Part shown: in pieces, positions 23,765 to 31,476 of the stretch
Layout: every line of letters starts with the position of its first letter
How positions within the stretch are numbered: position 1 is the stretch's first letter
Assembly (NCBI RefSeq): GCF_000024425.1
Contig: NC_013946.1
Coordinates: 2,604,001-2,668,000 of the forward strand
Length of the DNA: 64,000 nt
Source of the DNA: Meiothermus ruber DSM 1279
GTDB lineage: Bacteria; Deinococcota; Deinococci; Deinococcales; Thermaceae
Direction of reading: 5' to 3'
The notes under the pieces: model-generated
The model's input: the letters and a program-made list of their open reading frames with translations, nothing else
Told to the model about the DNA's origin: nothing
Database searches by the model: none
Position numbers and translations under genes: made by a program

Positions 23765-25210
23765 ATGACATTCTGGGCCATTCTCATCCTCCTGGTGCTG
23801 GTGGCCGGTCTGGTCGCCTACGTGGGCGATCTGGTCGCCAAACGGGTGGGCAAGCGCCACTGGCGTTTTCTGGGCCTGCGTCCCAGAACCACCGCCGCCC
23901 TGGTGGCGATTGGAACCGGGGTGCTGATTGCCCTGGGGGCCTTTGGAACCTTCTTCCTGTTGGTGCGGGACGCCCGCGAAACCATACTGCAGGCCGAGGC
24001 GGTGCGGCAGGAGCGCGACCGCCTGCGCACCGAAGTGGAACGACTGGAAAACCGCGCAGCCAGCATTTTTAGCCAGTACGAGCAGCTCAAGCTCGAGCGC
24101 GACGAATTTGAGAAAAACAACACCCTGCTGGCCCGGCAGCTTGCACAAAACGCCGAACTCCAGCGTCAAACCCGCCAGGATCTCGAGGATGCCCTGGTCG
24201 AGCGGGAAAAGCTGCGCCAGGAAGTTGAAGAACTCCAGGCCGCCAGCGCCGCTCAGCGCGAAGCCCTCGAGCAGCTCAAGCAGATTCGCCTCAGCCTGTT
24301 GCAAGAGAAAGAGCAGCTCCAGAAGGAAAAAACGCAACTGCTGGCCGACCGCGCGACGCTGGTGGCCCAGGCCCACAAGGCCGAGCAGCAGCTACAAGCC
24401 TTTGAAAGGGCAAGCCGCGAGGCCAGAACCCGCTTGAAAGCCCTGCAGACCCGCACTGCAGAGCTCGAGGCCCGCCTGCGCCAGCTCGAGGCCGACAAGC
24501 GCAACCTCGAGGGGGATATCGCCGTGCTGGTAAGCCCTCAAGCCTCAGCCAGTGATAACAGCCACCAGCTCGAGGCCCTCCAGCGCGAAAACAGCGAACT
24601 TAAAAGCAGCCTCGCCGAGGCCCAGCGCGAACTCCAGTTGCTGCGTGAGCGCAATCAGATGCTTGCCGCTAGCCTGGATAAAAGCCTGCGCATGAGCCTC
24701 CTGACCGAGGAACCGGTAGAGCCGGGCAACGAACAGCCCGCCCTGAGCGAGATCACCCGACGGGTTGATAACCGCATCCGCCTGCTTGGATTGCGGGGGG
24801 TGGATGTGCTGATCAAACCCATCCCCACCAGCCCCAAACCAGGCCTGTTACTGGCCCGCATCCAGGGCATTGGCGCCGATGGGCGGGTGCGGGTGGTGAT
24901 CGAGTACCGGGCCCGTGAACAGGCCTTTTCTCAGGGCGATGTCCTGGCCTCCACCTACCTGATTCTGCCGGCCAGCCAGGCCGAGCTGCGCCGGCGCCTC
25001 GATACCCTTAGCCAGAGCGCCGAAAATCGGCTTAGCGAGGCGGGCTGGGTGCCCGAAAAGCTGGCCAAGGGGGGGATCGCCCTCGAGGAGTTCGTCACCC
25101 TGGCTACCCAGCTTTCGGGTAGGCGGGGCGGGGCGCGGATCGTGGTGGTGGCGCTGGATAACCTCTACCCCACCGAGCCGCCCCGGCTGGGCCTCAGGCT
25201 GCTGCCGTGA
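23765..25210 (+). CDS. DUF3084-type membrane-anchored coiled-coil protein
   Basis: A 481-residue protein. Two N-terminal membrane helices (about 3-24 and 45-69) are followed by a long coiled coil from about 75 to 310, rich in Glu, Gln, Leu and Arg heptads. A globular C-terminal part (about 325-481) carries LRGVDVLIKPIPTSPKPG and GVALDNLYPTE-like features of DUF3084 proteins, which are common in cyanobacteria and Deinococcus-Thermus. The architecture suggests a structural envelope role, but no function is established that I know of. Confidence 0.75.
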   Translation: MTFWAILILLVLVAGLVAYVGDLVAKRVGKRHWRFLGLRPRTTAALVAIGTGVLIALGAFGTFFLLVRDARETILQAEAVRQERDRLRTEVERLENRAASIFSQYEQLKLERDEFEKNNTLLARQLAQNAELQRQTRQDLEDALVEREKLRQEVEELQAASAAQREALEQLKQIRLSLLQEKEQLQKEKTQLLADRATLVAQAHKAEQQLQAFERASREARTRLKALQTRTAELEARLRQLEADKRNLEGDIAVLVSPQASASDNSHQLEALQRENSELKSSLAEAQRELQLLRERNQMLAASLDKSLRMSLLTEEPVEPGNEQPALSEITRRVDNRIRLLGLRGVDVLIKPIPTSPKPGLLLARIQGIGADGRVRVVIEYRAREQAFSQGDVLASTYLILPASQAELRRRLDTLSQSAENRLSEAGWVPEKLAKGGIALEEFVTLATQLSGRRGGARIVVVALDNLYPTEPPRLGLRLLP

Positions 25211-25391
25211 CACCGCGCCTGGCAGAATTGCTCCAGGCCCTGGGGCATATTAAGGTTTCTTGAATGCTCCCCCAAAACCTCTCTTGCACGGTTTCCTCCG
25301 CCTGCTTGGGCAAAAGCGTTTTTTGTACTGGCCAGGGATAGCTATTGATAACTCCACACCGGCATATGAGAATGGAGAAGGTTTGTTGACG

Positions 25392-26450
25392 ATGCGCATG
25401 GTCATTCTATTGGTTCTGCTTACCCTCTCACAGGCCCTGGCCCAGGCCCCCCGCCTCACCACCCCCGAGGAGGTGGCCCGGGTAGAAGTCATCCGCCGGG
25501 CTTTGCCCGCGGTGGTCAAAATTTCCGGCATTTTGCGCGACCCCCAGACTGGCAACGAAGGCCCCACCAACGGCTCCGGCTTTTTTTACGCCCCCAGCCG
25601 TATCATCACCAACTACCACGTGGTGCAGGATCTGCGCGATATCAGCGTGGAGTTGTTCGACGGGCGCTCGTTCCCGGCCCAGGTATTTGCAGTGGATAAA
25701 GGCATTGATATCGCCATCCTGACCGTGCAGGGCGTGACCGCCCCGGCCCAGCTTTCCTTTGGCAGTTCGCAGAACCTACCGGTGGGCATGGGGTTGGTGG
25801 TGATCGGAAGTCCTTTCGGGCAGCGCAACCTGGCCTCGTATGGCATCCTGGCCGGCGTTGGCCCCACCTCGGCCGAGAAAAACGACCTCGACCCCGAGAT
25901 TGGCGCGGAAATTGGCGACCTGCTCTTTACCGATGCTCGAATCGTGCAGGGCAACTCCGGTGGCCCGGTGCTCGATTTGCAGGGCCGGGTGGTGGGGGTG
26001 GCCAACGCCACCCTGGGCGACCTGAGCGGCGTGGGCGGGGTGGGGGTGGCCATTCCGGGCGACCTGGTGCGGCAGAGCGTGAGCGACCTCGAGCGCTTCG
26101 GTGTCCCGCAGCGCGGCAACCTGGGGGCCACCCTGCTCGACCTAGGGGAGCTCGACCCCATCCTGCTGGGGCGGGTGGGTCTGCTCTCCACCCGTGGAGC
26201 CATGATCGAAAAGGTGCAGCCCGGCAGCCCCGCCGCCCGGGCCGGCCTGCGCCCGGCCCAGCGCGACCAGCGCGGCAAACTGGTCAGCCTAGGTGACATC
26301 ATCCTGGCCGTTAATGGCCGCACCATGCGCAACGCCAGCGAGGTCACCCAGACCATTGCCCGCTACCGCCCCGGCGACCGGGTGAACCTGACCATCTGGC
26401 GCAACGGGCGGCGGCTGGATGTGGCCGTGACCATGATCGCCCGGCGCTAA
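25392..26450 (+). CDS. HtrA/DegP-like serine protease with PDZ domain
   Basis: Envelope protease of about 352 residues. Residues 1-19 are a signal peptide ending ALAQA. The trypsin-like domain has His in TNYHVVQD, Asp in KGIDIAIL and the nucleophile in VQGNSGGPVLD. The long GSPFGQRNLASYGIL segment is typical of HtrA. A single PDZ domain (about 265-350) contains GSPAARAGLRPA and GDIILAVNGRTM. The unusual insert AGVGPTSAEKNDLDPEIGAEIG precedes the active site. GGAGAAGG lies 11 bases before the ATG chosen. It probably degrades or refolds damaged exported proteins at high temperature. Confidence 0.9.
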   Translation: MRMVILLVLLTLSQALAQAPRLTTPEEVARVEVIRRALPAVVKISGILRDPQTGNEGPTNGSGFFYAPSRIITNYHVVQDLRDISVELFDGRSFPAQVFAVDKGIDIAILTVQGVTAPAQLSFGSSQNLPVGMGLVVIGSPFGQRNLASYGILAGVGPTSAEKNDLDPEIGAEIGDLLFTDARIVQGNSGGPVLDLQGRVVGVANATLGDLSGVGGVGVAIPGDLVRQSVSDLERFGVPQRGNLGATLLDLGELDPILLGRVGLLSTRGAMIEKVQPGSPAARAGLRPAQRDQRGKLVSLGDIILAVNGRTMRNASEVTQTIARYRPGDRVNLTIWRNGRRLDVAVTMIARR

Positions 26451-26465
26451 CCTGCCCCCCACCAC

Positions 26466-26505
26466 CCGCCGGCGCACACCTGTTCCGGCGGTCTAAACGG
26501 TTTTT
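26466..26505 (+). terminator. Terminator-like hairpin after the HtrA gene
   Basis: CCGCCGG (26466-26472) pairs perfectly with CCGGCGG (26485-26491). TTTTT at 26501-26505 follows after nine bases, a longer gap than ideal. Confidence 0.55.
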
Positions 26506-26559
26506 GCCCCAGTTTGTCAAGACTTCCGCTTTGGGAGTTTAGCTCTTAGCCTAAGGCAG

Positions 26560-27180
26560 ATGTATATCGCGATTGAAGGGGTCATTGGCGTAGGCAAAAC
26601 CACCCTGGCCCGGCTGCTGGCCGAGCGGCTGGGGGCCGAAAGCCTGCTCGAGGTGGTGGAAGAAAACCCTTTTTTACCGCTTTTCTATCAAGACCCCGTC
26701 CGCTACGGCTTCAAGGTGCAGGTCTTCTTCCTGCTCTCAAGGTACAAGCAACTGCTACCCCTGGCCCAGCCCAGCCTGTTTACCGGTGGGGTGGTGGCCG
26801 ACTACCTCTTCGATAAGGATGCCATTTTCGCGGCCATGAACCTCTCCGGGGCCGAGTGGGATCTGTACAACGACCTCTACCGCAGCCTGGCCCCCAAGAT
26901 CCCCACCCCCGATCTGACCATCTACCTGCGGGCACCCCTGCCGGTGATTCTGGAGCGCATCCGCCGCCGGGGGCGGGTCTTCGAAAAGCAGATGGAACCG
27001 GAGTACCTGGCCCGGCTCCACGAGTTCTACGAGCACCACTTCGCCACCTACCCCCATGCGCTTTGGACCCTCGAGACCCAGGATCTCAACTTTGCCGAGC
27101 TCGAGGCTGACCAGGACTGGGTGGTGCGGCAGGTACAGGAACGGCTCGCCCAGAAAACCGCCACCCCGTCCGCATCCTAG
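26560..27180 (+). CDS. Deoxynucleoside kinase, first of a tandem pair
   Basis: Salvage kinase of the dCK/dGK/dAK family, 206 residues. Walker A is EGVIGVGKTTLA at the N terminus. LLEVVEENPFLPLFYQDP supplies the conserved Glu for the sugar 5'-OH, and VADYLFDKDAIFA corresponds to the DRS region. The lid is RIRRRGRVFEKQME. Its Asp-Arg-Ser motif reads ADY, unlike the second copy. TAGCCT lies seven bases before the ATG, and a second kinase follows 24 bases after the stop. The exact deoxynucleoside cannot be read off. Confidence 0.87.
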   Translation: MYIAIEGVIGVGKTTLARLLAERLGAESLLEVVEENPFLPLFYQDPVRYGFKVQVFFLLSRYKQLLPLAQPSLFTGGVVADYLFDKDAIFAAMNLSGAEWDLYNDLYRSLAPKIPTPDLTIYLRAPLPVILERIRRRGRVFEKQMEPEYLARLHEFYEHHFATYPHALWTLETQDLNFAELEADQDWVVRQVQERLAQKTATPSAS

Positions 27181-27204
27181 GATCGCCTCGAAGACACAAG
27201 CACT

Positions 27205-27825
27205 ATGTACATCGCAATTGCAGGCAACATCGGCTCCGGCAAGTCTACCCTGACCGGGCTGCTGGCCCAACGCTACGGGCTTTTGCCGGTCTACGAGACC
27301 GTGGACGAAAACCCCTACTTAGCCGACTTCTACGCCGACATGGGGCGCTGGGCCTTTCAGTCCCAGGTGTTTTTTCTGGCCAAGCGGCTCCGGCAACACC
27401 TCGAGCAGATCAACCCCGCCCAGCACGTGGTGCAGGATCGCACCATCTACGAGGACGCCTTTATTTTTGCCCAGAACCTGCGGATCTCCGGCCACCTGGC
27501 CGAGCGCGACTGGCAGACCTACCTGGCCCTCTACGAGGGCATTGCACCGGCCCTGCGCAAGCCCGACCTGCTCATCTACGTGCGGGCCTCGGTCGAGACC
27601 CTGCAAGCCCACATCGCCCGGCGGGGGCGGGCCTACGAGCAGCGCATCCCCCCCGCCTACCTGGCCTCACTCAACCGCCTCTACGAGGCCTGGATTGGGG
27701 CCTATAACCTCTCACCGGTGCTGGTGATCTCCAGCGACAACATCAACTACGCCGACGACGCAGAGGCCCGCGAGCTGATGTTCAGGATGCTCGAGGCCTA
27801 CGGTCTGAGCAGGCCGCTGGTCTAG
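27205..27825 (+). CDS. Deoxynucleoside kinase, second of a tandem pair
   Basis: The same fold and length (206 residues) as its neighbour. It has [28 protein letters not shown], the full substrate motif [14 protein letters not shown] and lid [10 protein letters not shown]. It resembles deoxyadenosine or deoxyguanosine kinases of Gram-positive bacteria. In Lactobacillus and Bacillus a pair of such kinases gives separate purine and pyrimidine specificities, sometimes as a heterodimer; a similar partnership is plausible here. The stop codon overlaps the convergent uvrA stop by three bases. Confidence 0.88.
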   Translation: MYIAIAGNIGSGKSTLTGLLAQRYGLLPVYETVDENPYLADFYADMGRWAFQSQVFFLAKRLRQHLEQINPAQHVVQDRTIYEDAFIFAQNLRISGHLAERDWQTYLALYEGIAPALRKPDLLIYVRASVETLQAHIARRGRAYEQRIPPAYLASLNRLYEAWIGAYNLSPVLVISSDNINYADDAEARELMFRMLEAYGLSRPLV

Positions 27826-30761
27826 TCGGCCGCCACCCCCACCTTCTGCGCGATCTCGGGGATGCGGGCCAGGAAGGCGCCGGTGGGGCTGTTGGCCTGG
27901 GCCACCTCCTCCGGGGTGCCTTCGGCCACAATCTGGCCGCCCCGCGCGCCGCCCTCGGGCCCCAGGTCAATCACCCAGTCGGCGGTCTTGACCACATCCA
28001 TGTTGTGCTCGATCACCACCACGGTATTGCCGCCGTCTACCAGGCGGTGCAGCACCGCGAGCAGCTTGGCGGTGTCCTCGAAGTGCAAGCCGGTGGTGGG
28101 CTCGTCCAGGATGTAGAGGGTGCGCCCGGTGGAGCGGCGGCCCAGCTCGGTGGAGAGCTTGATGCGCTGGGCCTCGCCGCCCGAGAGGGTGGGCGAGGGC
28201 TGGCCCAGCTTCATGTAGCCCAGGCCCACATCCACCATCAGCTGCAGTTTGCGGGCGATGGTGGGGATGTTCTCAAAAAAGCCCAGGGCCTCCTCCACCG
28301 TCATATCCAGCACATCGGCGATGTTTTTGCCCCGGAGTTTGACCTCGAGGGTCTCCTTGTTGTAGCGCTTGCCCTTGCAGACCTCGCACTGCACGTACAG
28401 GTCGGGTAGAAAGAGCATCTCGATCTTCTTGGTGCCGTCGCCGCTACAAGCCTCGCACCGCCCACCTTTAACGTTGAAGCTGAAGCGCCCGGCCTCGTAG
28501 CCGCGCTTGCGGGCCTCGGGGGTCTTGGCGAACAAGTCGCGGATCTCGTCAAAGATGCCGGTGTAGGTGGCCGGGTTGGAGCGGGGGGTGCGCCCGATGG
28601 GCGACTGGTCAATCTCGATCACCTTGTCGAGGTGCTCGAGGCCCTCGAGGCCCTCAAAGCGCCCCGGAATGGTCTTGGCCCGCATCAGGTCGCGGGCCAG
28701 CGCCGCATAGAGGATGTCGTGCACCAGCGTGGACTTACCCGAGCCCGAGGGCCCGGTGATGGCTACAAACTTACCCAGGGGGATTCGCAGGTTGACGCCT
28801 TTTAGGTTATGCTCGCGGGCCCCCTTGACCACCAGCCACTTCCCGTTGCCCTTGCGCCGGGCCTTGGGAACCGCGATGTGCTTGCTGCCCCGCAGGTAAG
28901 CCCCGGTCAGGCTCTCGGGGTGGGCCAGGATGTCCTCGAGCCGGCCCTGGGCCACCACCTCACCCCCATGCACCCCGGCCCCCGGCCCCATGTCCACAAT
29001 CCAGTCGGCCTCACGCATGGTCTCCTCGTCGTGTTCCACCACCAACAGGGTGTTGCCCAGGTCGCGCAGCTTCTTGAGGGTGGATAGCAAGCGCTGGTTG
29101 TCGCGGGGGTGCAGACCGATGGAAGGCTCGTCCAGCACGTAGAGCACCCCGGTCAGGCCGGAGCCCACCTGGGTGGCCAGGCGGATGCGCTGGGCCTCCC
29201 CGCCCGAGAGGGTGTTGGCCGAGCGATCCAGGGTCAGATAGTCCAGGCCCACATCCTCCAAAAAGCCCAGGCGGCTATGAATCTCGCGCCAGATGGGGGC
29301 GGCCACCTGCATCTGGAACTCGTTCAGGTTACGGTACTCGGTCGGCTCGGCCAGGCCCTCGAGGCGGATGCGGTAGGCCTCGAGCGCCTCCCCCACCTCC
29401 ACCACCCGGTTCTGGGCCAGCGCCTCGAAAAACAGCTTGGCCTCGCGCACCGGCAGGTTGGAGACCTCGGCGATGTTGAACCGCCCCACCCGCACCGAGA
29501 GCACCTCGCGCTTGTAGCGCGTACCCCCGCAGGCCGGGCAGGCCTTGAGGGTCATGTAGGCCTCCAGGGCCTCGCGCAAGCCTTCCGACTCGGTCTCGTT
29601 GTAGCGGTTCTCCAGCCAGGGAATCACCCCCTCGTAGCTCACCATAAAGCGCATGGTCTCGCGCCCGTTGCGGCGGAAGACCACCTCGAAGGGCTCGGGC
29701 AGGCCATACAGCACCGCCCGCTGGGCCTCCGGCGAGAGCTGCTTGAAAGGGGTTTTCATGTCGAAGCCCAGGTGCTCCGAGAGGGCCCGCAGCCGGTCCC
29801 ACAGGTAGCCCTTGCCGTTGTCGCGACCCTTGCTCCAGGGGATGATGGCCCCTTCGGCCAGCGAAAGCTCGGGGTTCACAATCAGCTCGGGGTCGAAGAC
29901 CTGGTTGTAGCCCAGGCCCGAGCAGTCCGGGCAGGCCCCGTAGGGGGCGTTGAAGGAGAAGAGGCGGGGCTCGAGCTCCTCGAGCACACTCCCATGCTCC
30001 GGGCAGGCAAACTTCTCCGAAAAAAGCTCCTCGGCGCCGCTGTCGGGGTAGAGCACCCGCATCAGACCCTCCCCCCGCAACAGCGCCAGCTCCACCGACT
30101 CGGCAATGCGCGCGCGCTCCTCCGGCTTCAAAACCACCCGGTCTACCACCAGGTCAATGTCGTGCTTCTCGTACTTCTCCAGCTTCAGGCCCAGGGCCTC
30201 CTCGAGGGTGTAGATCACCCCGTCCACCCGCACGCGGGCATAGCCCTCCTTCTGGAGCTGCAAGAACTCCTTGCGGTACTCACCTTTGCGCCCGCGCACC
30301 AGAGGGGCCATCAGGATGGCCCGGGTGCCCTCGGGCTGCCGGAAGAGCCGGTCGGTGATCTCCGTGGCCGACTGCCGCTCGATGGGCCGCCCGCAGTGCG
30401 GGCAGTAGGCCGTGCCCACGCGGGCAAACAGCAGGCGCAGGTAGTCGTGCACCTCGGTCACGGTGCCCACTGTGGAGCGCGGGTTGTGCGAGGTGGTTTT
30501 CTGGTCGATGGAGATGGCCGGTGAAAGCCCTTCGATGCTCTCCACGTCGGGCTTTTCCATCACCCCCAGAAACTGCCGCGCATACGACGACAAAGACTCC
30601 ACATACCGCCGCTGCCCCTCGGCGTAAATGGTGTCGAAGGCCAGGGTGCTCTTGCCTGAGCCCGAGACCCCCGTAATAACGATGAACTGCCCCCGGGGCA
30701 GTTCAACGGTAATGTTCTTCAGGTTGTGCTCTTTGGCACCGCGGACGATAATCCTGTCCAT
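27822..30761 (-). CDS. uvrA: Excinuclease ABC subunit A
   Basis: Damage-recognition ATPase of nucleotide excision repair, 979 residues, full length. There are two ABC modules, with Walker [10 protein letters not shown] near residue 32 and GPSGSGKST near 670, and two LSGGEAQR signatures. Zinc-binding cysteine groups are CPEHGS...CPDCSGLG near 255-280, CPACGGTRY near 410 and CEACSGDG...CEVCKGKRY near 770-800. The promoter TTTACA-N18-TATACT puts transcription start at the ATG, so the mRNA is probably leaderless. I see no LexA-type site. Confidence 0.98.
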   Translation of the reverse strand: MDRIIVRGAKEHNLKNITVELPRGQFIVITGVSGSGKSTLAFDTIYAEGQRRYVESLSSYARQFLGVMEKPDVESIEGLSPAISIDQKTTSHNPRSTVGTVTEVHDYLRLLFARVGTAYCPHCGRPIERQSATEITDRLFRQPEGTRAILMAPLVRGRKGEYRKEFLQLQKEGYARVRVDGVIYTLEEALGLKLEKYEKHDIDLVVDRVVLKPEERARIAESVELALLRGEGLMRVLYPDSGAEELFSEKFACPEHGSVLEELEPRLFSFNAPYGACPDCSGLGYNQVFDPELIVNPELSLAEGAIIPWSKGRDNGKGYLWDRLRALSEHLGFDMKTPFKQLSPEAQRAVLYGLPEPFEVVFRRNGRETMRFMVSYEGVIPWLENRYNETESEGLREALEAYMTLKACPACGGTRYKREVLSVRVGRFNIAEVSNLPVREAKLFFEALAQNRVVEVGEALEAYRIRLEGLAEPTEYRNLNEFQMQVAAPIWREIHSRLGFLEDVGLDYLTLDRSANTLSGGEAQRIRLATQVGSGLTGVLYVLDEPSIGLHPRDNQRLLSTLKKLRDLGNTLLVVEHDEETMREADWIVDMGPGAGVHGGEVVAQGRLEDILAHPESLTGAYLRGSKHIAVPKARRKGNGKWLVVKGAREHNLKGVNLRIPLGKFVAITGPSGSGKSTLVHDILYAALARDLMRAKTIPGRFEGLEGLEHLDKVIEIDQSPIGRTPRSNPATYTGIFDEIRDLFAKTPEARKRGYEAGRFSFNVKGGRCEACSGDGTKKIEMLFLPDLYVQCEVCKGKRYNKETLEVKLRGKNIADVLDMTVEEALGFFENIPTIARKLQLMVDVGLGYMKLGQPSPTLSGGEAQRIKLSTELGRRSTGRTLYILDEPTTGLHFEDTAKLLAVLHRLVDGGNTVVVIEHNMDVVKTADWVIDLGPEGGARGGQIVAEGTPEEVAQANSPTGAFLARIPEIAQKVGVAAD

Positions 30762-30767
30762 CCGTGG

Positions 30768-30797
30768 AGTATAACACCGGCCCTTGGCTTATGTAAA
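30768..30797 (-). promoter_or_regulatory. Promoter of uvrA
   Basis: On the reverse strand TTTACA (30792-30797), 18 bases, then TATACT (30768-30773), ending six bases before the uvrA ATG. Both boxes are close to consensus. Confidence 0.75.
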
Positions 30798-30837
30798 TAA
30801 CATATCCACACGCCGCAAATGGTGTATGATTGAGGTT

Positions 30838-31440
30838 TTATCGCACAATCAAATCCGCCACCCAGACGATCTCACAGGCCCCGTTGCCGGTGTCGGTACG
30901 AACGGTGGAGGTGCGCCAGAAAAAGCCGTTGGGGCCGGTTACGTTAACCAGGTACCCCTTGATCCAGACCAGGTGACCGGGTTTGAGCCGCTTTAAGCGC
31001 AGCTCAATGTTGGGGTTGGCGGGAATCAGGTGCATGTTGGCGCTGTTTGTAACAATTTCGCCCAGCGGGATGGGGGGCTCGCGGAACCAGGCGTAGAAGT
31101 AGAAGCGATCCGACTGCCAGATTTTGAGTTTCCGAAGCACATCGGTATCGGACATGCGGCCCCAGCCCAGGGCCAGATCCACCGGCGAAATGACCGAGGC
31201 CGCATCGTAGCGGTAGAGGCGCTTGGAAAGCACCCGGGCCTCGAGCTCAAAGGAGGCCACTGGCTGAAAGCGGTAACCGGGCTTTTCCAGGTGCGGCGCA
31301 TCGGCGGGTGCCAGCGGCTGCTGGAGGGGTGCGCGGGCCACCAGCACCCCCGGCGGGCGTTCGATGGGCCGGGTTTGCACATAGCGGATCAGCCCAAAAG
31401 CCCCCCCAAACAGCAGCAAAATCAGCCAGAACAACCGCAC
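30838..31440 (-). CDS. Conserved hypothetical membrane-anchored protein
   Basis: A 200-residue protein with one N-terminal helix (about 3-19, LFWLILLLFGGAFGLI) and an exported domain. The domain contains SFELEARVLSKRLYRYD, a Trp- and Tyr-rich segment (WQSDRFYFYAWFREPPIPLG) and LKPGHLVWIKGYLV. I have seen this arrangement in uncharacterised proteins of several phyla but know of no function. It lies 36 bases downstream of dnaB and 76 bases before uvrA, all on the same strand. Confidence 0.7.
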   Translation of the reverse strand: MRLFWLILLLFGGAFGLIRYVQTRPIERPPGVLVARAPLQQPLAPADAPHLEKPGYRFQPVASFELEARVLSKRLYRYDAASVISPVDLALGWGRMSDTDVLRKLKIWQSDRFYFYAWFREPPIPLGEIVTNSANMHLIPANPNIELRLKRLKPGHLVWIKGYLVNVTGPNGFFWRTSTVRTDTGNGACEIVWVADLIVR

Positions 31441-31476
31441 CTTTGCAGTTTAAGCGGCGGCGGCCTCGAGGCCGGT

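Noticed and set aside
29109-30524. A 471-codon forward frame opposite uvrA, and a 459-codon one opposite ppsA (18204-19583)
   Set aside because: Both are antisense shadows of long GC-rich genes with low-complexity products and no start signals.
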